Assembly (NCBI GenBank): GCA_020217035.1
Contig: JAIWOG010000333.1
Span: 1 to 10,000, forward strand
Source of the DNA: Magnetospirillum sp.
GTDB lineage: Bacteria; Pseudomonadota; Alphaproteobacteria; Rhodospirillales; Magnetospirillaceae
DNA: 10,000 nt
Reading direction: 5' to 3'
Within the stretch, counting starts at the first letter, position 1. Every line of letters starts with the position of its first letter. Below the pieces are notes generated by a model that searched no databases, had not been told where the DNA came from, and was given only the letters and a program-made list of their open reading frames with translations. A program made the position numbers and the translations under genes. Below, one piece after another: positions 5,539-10,000 of the stretch.

Positions 5539-7008
5539 ATGTCCACATCGATGCTGTCGCGTCGCGGAATGCTGGCCGGTCTGGCCGCCGGCGCCGGCAT
5601 GTTGTCCTTGGGCGGCTGCCAGGTGGCGCCGGGAACCGGGCGCGACGAGTTCAACCTTTTGAGCCCGTCGGAAGAGGCCAAGCTGGGTCGCGACAGCCAC
5701 CCGCAGATCATGGCGCAATTCGGCGGCGCGGTGGACGACCCGGCGCTGTCGGCCTATGTGGCCGGACTTGGCCAGACCCTGGTACGCACCACCGAGACGC
5801 CGGGCGCCGACTTCCGCTTCACCCTGCTCAACAGCGACATCGTCAACGCCATGGCGCTGCCCGGCGGCTACATCTATGTCACCCGCGGCCTGCTGGCGCT
5901 GTGCGGCAACGAAGCCGAACTGGCCGGCGTCGTCGGCCACGAGATCGGCCACGTTCTGGGCCGCCATTCGGCCCAACGCTACAGCCGGGCCATGGCCGCC
6001 AACGTCTTCACCACCATCCTGGGCATCGCCGTCGGCCAGCCGGGAATCGCCGATGTCGCCCAATTGGGGGCCGGCGCCTGGCTGCAAGCCTATTCGCGTG
6101 AGAACGAGATGGAAGCCGACCAATTGGGTCTGCGCTACCTAAGCCGCGGCGGCTGGAACCCGCAGGCCATGGTCAGCATGCTGAACCGCCTGCGCGACCA
6201 CGGTCGGCTGGAAATGCTGATGGCGGGACGCGACCCGTCGGAAATCGACCAGACCCATTTCATGGCCACCCATCCCCGCACCATCGACCGCGTCCAGGCC
6301 GCCATCGCCCAAGCCGGCACCGCCAATAACGGCACGCTGGGAGAAGACGCCTACCTGGAACGGCTGGACGGCATGGTCTATGGCGACGACCCGGCCGAGG
6401 GCGTGGTGCGCGGCACCGCCTTCCTCCATCCGGTGGCCGGTTTCCGTTTCGAGGTGCCGCCGGGCTTCCGGCTGACCAACGGCGCCAAGGCGGTGGTGGC
6501 CAACGACGGCAACGGCGCCGCCATCGTCTTCGACGGCGGCAAGGCCAGTGGCGGCGACATGCTGACCTATATCGGCCGCGTGTGGATGCCCCGCGCACGT
6601 CTGGCCAACGGCGAGACCCTGACAATCAACGGCATGGCCGCCGCCACCGCCACCACCCAGGGGCGGACGTCCAAGGGAACGGTGGACATCCGGCTGGTGG
6701 CCATCCGTTTCGACACCGACGACGTCTTCCGCTTCACCTTCATCACCCCGCCCAACCGAACCAAGACCCTGGGCGAGGCGCTGCGGCGCACCACCTATTC
6801 CTTCCGAGGACTGACCGCCGCCGAGAAGTCAGCGGTCAAACCATTGCGCATCCGCGTTCACACGGTGAAAAGCGGCGACAGCGTGGACAGCCTGGCCGCC
6901 AGCCAAGACGTTCCCGACTGGCAAGTGGAACGTTTCCGCGTGTTGAACGGATTGGAGCCGGGCGAAACGCTGCGCCCCGGCCGCAAGGTCAAACTGATCC
7001 GCTCGTGA
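5539..7008 (+). CDS. M48 family zinc metallopeptidase lipoprotein with LysM-like tail
   Basis: The 489-residue product is a periplasmic, probably lipid-anchored peptidase of the BepA/YfgC-like M48 group. Residues 1-27 form a lipoprotein signal with a twin-arginine-like SRRGMLAG (7-14) and a lipobox LGGC with Cys27. The peptidase domain carries HEIGH (134-138; H134 and H138 bind zinc, E135 is catalytic), the third zinc ligand E192 in ENEMEAD, and a THP motif (244-246). A middle region (about 290-430) resembles the uncharacterised C-terminal domain of some M48 lipoproteins. The last 45 or so residues (HTVKSGDSVDSLA to PGRKVKLI) look like a LysM-type module, suggesting peptidoglycan contact. Such enzymes degrade misassembled outer-membrane proteins; the substrate here is inferred. 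GGCGGGG (5525-5531) supports ATG 5539. Its 3' end overlaps the convergent kinase gene by 20 bases. Confidence 0.9.
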   Translation: MSTSMLSRRGMLAGLAAGAGMLSLGGCQVAPGTGRDEFNLLSPSEEAKLGRDSHPQIMAQFGGAVDDPALSAYVAGLGQTLVRTTETPGADFRFTLLNSDIVNAMALPGGYIYVTRGLLALCGNEAELAGVVGHEIGHVLGRHSAQRYSRAMAANVFTTILGIAVGQPGIADVAQLGAGAWLQAYSRENEMEADQLGLRYLSRGGWNPQAMVSMLNRLRDHGRLEMLMAGRDPSEIDQTHFMATHPRTIDRVQAAIAQAGTANNGTLGEDAYLERLDGMVYGDDPAEGVVRGTAFLHPVAGFRFEVPPGFRLTNGAKAVVANDGNGAAIVFDGGKASGGDMLTYIGRVWMPRARLANGETLTINGMAAATATTQGRTSKGTVDIRLVAIRFDTDDVFRFTFITPPNRTKTLGEALRRTTYSFRGLTAAEKSAVKPLRIRVHTVKSGDSVDSLAASQDVPDWQVERFRVLNGLEPGETLRPGRKVKLIRS

Positions 7009-9514
7009 CCGTTTTCGGCAGGCTGAAGCTGAAGATGGCGCCCTGACCGGGCTGCGAATCCACCCAGACGTCGCCGCCATGGCGCAGCACGATCTTGCGG
7101 CAAAGCGCTAGGCCGATGCCGGTGCCGCCGTATTTTTCCCGCGTGTGCAGGCGCTGGAACACCTGGAAGATGCGGTCGAAATGCTGCGGGTCGATACCGA
7201 TGCCGTTGTCGGCGACCGAGAAAACCCAGCGTTCGTCTTGCTGTTCGGCCTGGATGCGGATGACCGGCGTCACGTCGTCGCGCCGGTATTTCAAAGCGTT
7301 GCCGATCAGGTTCTGCATCAGGCTGACCATTTGCGTCTCGTCGGCCACGACCTGGGGCAAGATTCCGACATCCAGCCGGGCCTGGGATTCGGAAATGGCG
7401 GTGGCCAGGTTTTCCTGCGCCAAGGCCACCACCTTGTTCATGTCAGTGTCGGCGAAGGGACGGCCCCGGGTTCCCACACGGGAATATTCCAACAGGCTTT
7501 GGATCATCGCTTGCTGGCGGTGGGCGGCATCCACGACGAAACCGATGAACTGGTGCCCGTCGGCGTCCAGCTTGCCGTCGTATCGACGTTCCAGCAATTG
7601 CAGGAAGCTGGAGATGGTGCGCAATGGCTCTTGCAGGTCGTGCGACACCACATACGAGAATTGCTGCAACTCGGCGTTGGTTTCTTCCAGCTTGGCGGAT
7701 TTGTCCAGCAACTCGGCTTGGAAGCGTTCGCGGTCGGTGACGTCGTGGACGATGGCGTGGACATAGCGGCGCCCGCGCATGCTGACCGGTCCCAGATGGA
7801 CCTCGACCTCGCGGACCTCGCCCGAGGCCAGGCGATGGCGCGAACGGAAGAATTGCTGCTCGCCCTGGGCGCTGCGCTGCATCAGCGCCTTCAGTTCCTC
7901 GTCCCCCAACAGCGACACCTGATGGATGTTGGTGGCTGCCACTTGTTGGGAATCATAGCCGTAATAGGCCAAAGCGGCGGCGTTGGCGTCGACCACACGG
8001 CCGCTTTCCGGGTCGACCAGCACCTTGACCGCGCTGGTCCGCTCGAACATCTCGCGGTAGGTCTGCTCACGTTCCGCCAATTGTCGCTGCACGTCCTTCT
8101 GGTCGGTGATGTCGACGAACACCCCGTTCAGCGACGTCACCCCGTCGGCGCCGACATTCGGCGTTCCGGTTCCCTTCCACCACCGTTTCTCGCCATTGGG
8201 CGACAGATAGCGCCCCTCCATCTGCCATTCCTCGCTGCTGGCGGTGGCCTCGGCCATGGCCAGCGGCCATTCGTCCAGTTCCTCGACGGTGAAGGGCAGG
8301 TTGCGCCAATCGTCGACCAGCGCCTGGGGTTGAACCCCGAACATGGCCTGGGCCTGAGCGGAAACCACCGAGAAGCGGCCGCTGCCATCGGGGAGTTGCA
8401 ACCATTGGAACACGGTGCCGGGAACCGAGGCGGTGATCCCGGCCAAGGTCCGTTCGGCACGGTCCAACTGGCCCATGGCCTGGGCGGCCAGTTGGCGGCT
8501 TTGCTGCCGCGAAATCAGCAGCAAAGCGGCGGCCACCGTCAAGGCCAGGCTGAAAGCGACGCAGAGGGCCAGAAGGACCAGAGGACCGGAGCCCAACACC
8601 AGGGACAGGGGCGGCAAATGCCGCCGTGCCTGGATGTTCCAGCGGATTCCCGCCACGTCCATGGTGCGGACGGTTTCGAACACCACATCGTCCGTCGGCA
8701 CCGGACCTTCGGAATCGTAGACCAGGCCGTCGCCGTCCAAGGCCCCGGAATAGACCCGGACGTGCACCGAGGCATCCTTGACCGGTTCGACCACCCCACC
8801 GATCAGGGCGGCAGAATCCAGGCCCAGCAGCAGCCAGCCGCGCAGCGCCTTACGGCGTTGTTCGGTGTTGGAGATGGGATAATCGGCGCCGAAGACCGGG
8901 TAGACCAGCAGGAACGACCGAGCGCTGGCATCCGGCACCATCAACTGCAAGGGCCGGCTGAGGACACTTTTCCCGGTGTCGCGGGCCAGTTGCGCCGCCT
9001 GCCAGCGTCCGTCATGGCTGGCGATGTTGTAGCCCAGGGCCTTGGCCGAGCGCGACAAGGGGGCGAAGTGGGTGATCACCGCCAATTCGTCGGCGGATTC
9101 GTCGGGATGCAGATTGAAATTCCGCCACAGACGTCGGCGGATGTCGTCAACGAATGCTTGCCGGTCACCCGCGGCGACACTTTGGGCGAAGGCCATGCCG
9201 TCGACGCCGGAAACGCCTTGATCCAACAAGGATCGCCTGACGAAGGTTTCCCATTGGTTGGCGCTGAGTTGGGGATGTTCCGCCCACAGGCCGGCCCCGG
9301 CCTTCATCACCGCCTGCAGCATGTCCATGCGGGCGGACAGGGCGTGGAAAATCTGGTCGACGTTGCGCTCGAAATCCGCACGGGCGATGCTTTCCTCGCG
9401 CCGCACCTCGCCTTGCCAGACGAGTAGGGAAAGCGACAACGCCACCGCCAGCAGGCCGGCCAGAAAAACCACCTGACCCGCGGTCAACCGAGCTGACAGC
9501 CGCTTAAGTGTCAT
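6989..9514 (-). CDS. CHASE-PAS-PAS sensor histidine kinase
   Basis: The 841-residue inner-membrane kinase has a first transmembrane helix (about 13-33), an extracytoplasmic CHASE domain (about 55-240, e.g. GVDGMAFAQ and LSRPLQLM), a second helix (about 309-335), two PAS/PAC units (about 360-475 and 485-598, the first ending in GVFVDITDQKD) and a kinase core. The HisKA H-box is SHDLQEPL (phospho-acceptor H625). ATP-binding motifs are QNLIGNALKYR (N-box, N739), VADNGIGID (G1), FQVFQRLH (F-box) and GGTGIGLAL (G2). All catalytic motifs are intact. No receiver domain is fused and no response regulator gene is in the window, so its partner is elsewhere. The start at 9514 overlaps the stop of the upstream sensor gene by 11 bases, which suggests translational coupling; only a weak AGGG precedes it. 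The ligand is unknown. Confidence 0.92.
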   Translation of the reverse strand: MTLKRLSARLTAGQVVFLAGLLAVALSLSLLVWQGEVRREESIARADFERNVDQIFHALSARMDMLQAVMKAGAGLWAEHPQLSANQWETFVRRSLLDQGVSGVDGMAFAQSVAAGDRQAFVDDIRRRLWRNFNLHPDESADELAVITHFAPLSRSAKALGYNIASHDGRWQAAQLARDTGKSVLSRPLQLMVPDASARSFLLVYPVFGADYPISNTEQRRKALRGWLLLGLDSAALIGGVVEPVKDASVHVRVYSGALDGDGLVYDSEGPVPTDDVVFETVRTMDVAGIRWNIQARRHLPPLSLVLGSGPLVLLALCVAFSLALTVAAALLLISRQQSRQLAAQAMGQLDRAERTLAGITASVPGTVFQWLQLPDGSGRFSVVSAQAQAMFGVQPQALVDDWRNLPFTVEELDEWPLAMAEATASSEEWQMEGRYLSPNGEKRWWKGTGTPNVGADGVTSLNGVFVDITDQKDVQRQLAEREQTYREMFERTSAVKVLVDPESGRVVDANAAALAYYGYDSQQVAATNIHQVSLLGDEELKALMQRSAQGEQQFFRSRHRLASGEVREVEVHLGPVSMRGRRYVHAIVHDVTDRERFQAELLDKSAKLEETNAELQQFSYVVSHDLQEPLRTISSFLQLLERRYDGKLDADGHQFIGFVVDAAHRQQAMIQSLLEYSRVGTRGRPFADTDMNKVVALAQENLATAISESQARLDVGILPQVVADETQMVSLMQNLIGNALKYRRDDVTPVIRIQAEQQDERWVFSVADNGIGIDPQHFDRIFQVFQRLHTREKYGGTGIGLALCRKIVLRHGGDVWVDSQPGQGAIFSFSLPKTVTSGSV

Positions 9515-10000
9515 GGTTGGCGCGGCCCTGCGTGAGTCCCAGGAAGACGGCCCACCCCAGCACCACCAGCAACATGACCGCCGGCACCACGTAACGCCAA
9601 GCCCACGAATAGTCCTGGCCTTCGTCGGGATGTCGGTTTTCGCCGTTGGGGGCCAAGGCCGCCACGCTCCAGTTGAAGGTGGGTTCCGCCTCGACCCAGG
9701 CTTGCCACGGATAGGGCTTGCCGGTGACCGGATCGGCCAACTGGAACTCGACGGCGCCGCCCCCGGCCTGCGCCTTGCGCCACACCGCCTTGATCGCCAG
9801 CCCTTCGGCGCTGTCGTCCACGGTGTCGACCTGCTTGCCTTCCAGTTCCGGCTGGTCGGGGAACAGCCGGATGGTTCCCTGCTGGTCCACCACCATCAGG
9901 CGGCCCCCGCGGGTCAAATGGATGGCGCGCAGACGTTCCAGGGCGTCGGCCTTCAAGCCCGCCTCGACCGCCGAAACATAGTCGCCGGTGCCGATCAGCC
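9504..10000 (-). CDS. Membrane-anchored Cache-like sensor protein (partial, C-terminal part)
   Basis: The frame is open from the window edge to the TAA at 9504-9506, so the gene begins beyond position 10000. The visible part starts LIGTGDYVSAVEAGLK, which resembles the end of a single Cache domain (the GTG-Y motif before a helix). It continues with a second extracytoplasmic segment with PAS/Cache-like strands (GRLMVVDQQGTIRLFPDQ) and a TFNWSVAAL strand. It ends with one transmembrane helix about 25-30 residues from the C-terminus (VVPAVMLLVVLGWAVFLGL) and a short cytoplasmic tail. An internal TTG at 9956 could be mistaken for the start. It has no kinase or methyl-accepting domain and overlaps the CHASE kinase gene by 11 bases, so it probably senses or binds a ligand for that kinase. 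The Cache assignment is tentative. Confidence 0.65.
   Translation of the reverse strand, partial: LIGTGDYVSAVEAGLKADALERLRAIHLTRGGRLMVVDQQGTIRLFPDQPELEGKQVDTVDDSAEGLAIKAVWRKAQAGGGAVEFQLADPVTGKPYPWQAWVEAEPTFNWSVAALAPNGENRHPDEGQDYSWAWRYVVPAVMLLVVLGWAVFLGLTQGRANHDT

Noticed and set aside
5125..6123. Minus-strand open frame of 332 codons over the small membrane protein and M48 gene
   Set aside because: No domain is visible and it is rich in G, Q and H; the plus-strand frame has the lipobox and HEIGH motif.
7145..9427. Long plus-strand open frame of 760 codons antisense to the histidine kinase gene
   Set aside because: It is rich in H, Q, G and R with no recognisable domain, as expected for the complement of a GC-rich gene. 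The minus-strand frame has complete CHASE, PAS and kinase motifs.
1..10000. CRISPR array
   Set aside because: No regularly spaced identical repeats are present; the only repeats are isolated imperfect pairs.

Overview
The window looks like a high-GC alphaproteobacterial chromosome, most like the Rhodospirillales/Magnetospirillum group. This rests on GC-rich codon use, a Tat-like lipoprotein peptidase, a CHASE/PAS histidine kinase and a CCA-encoding tRNA-Ser; the genus is a guess. A clearly AT-richer block (about 202-2524) sits inside this background and is probably acquired.

Positions 1-4900 are accessory in character. At the left edge is the tail of an unidentified reading frame, followed by a short repeat with motifs of the type GGGGAAAGTGCA. 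On the minus strand, an ABC/SMC-type AAA ATPase (1133-2524) is followed 10 bp later by a DUF4435/TOPRIM-like protein (202-1122). This two-gene architecture is that of the anti-phage system PARIS (AriA-AriB). A consensus promoter (perfect -35, 17-bp spacer) and a long imperfect dyad lie just upstream of the ATPase. Diverging from it on the plus strand are a PD-(D/E)XK nuclease of the PGN_0703-like type (2720-3685) and, 55 bp later, a DHH/DHHA1 phosphoesterase (3741-4601). A second copy of the left-hand repeat, in the same orientation, lies at 4698-4755, so the four genes are bracketed by related sequences. The block ends at the 3' end of a tRNA-Ser(GGA) gene (4905-4995, minus), a classical integration site. 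No integrase and no second copy of the tRNA end are visible.

Positions 5000-10000 look like ordinary chromosome: a small two-helix membrane protein, an M48 zinc metallopeptidase lipoprotein with a LysM-like tail, and, on the opposite strand, a two-gene sensory operon. In that operon a membrane-anchored protein with a Cache-like sensor end (truncated by the window edge) overlaps by 11 bp a CHASE-PAS-PAS-HisKA-HATPase histidine kinase. The M48 and kinase genes are convergent and overlap by 20 bp.

The most interesting content is the PARIS-like pair beside a nuclease-phosphoesterase pair in a probable tRNA-associated defence island. All functions are inferred from sequence motifs and recalled family knowledge; no searches were run.
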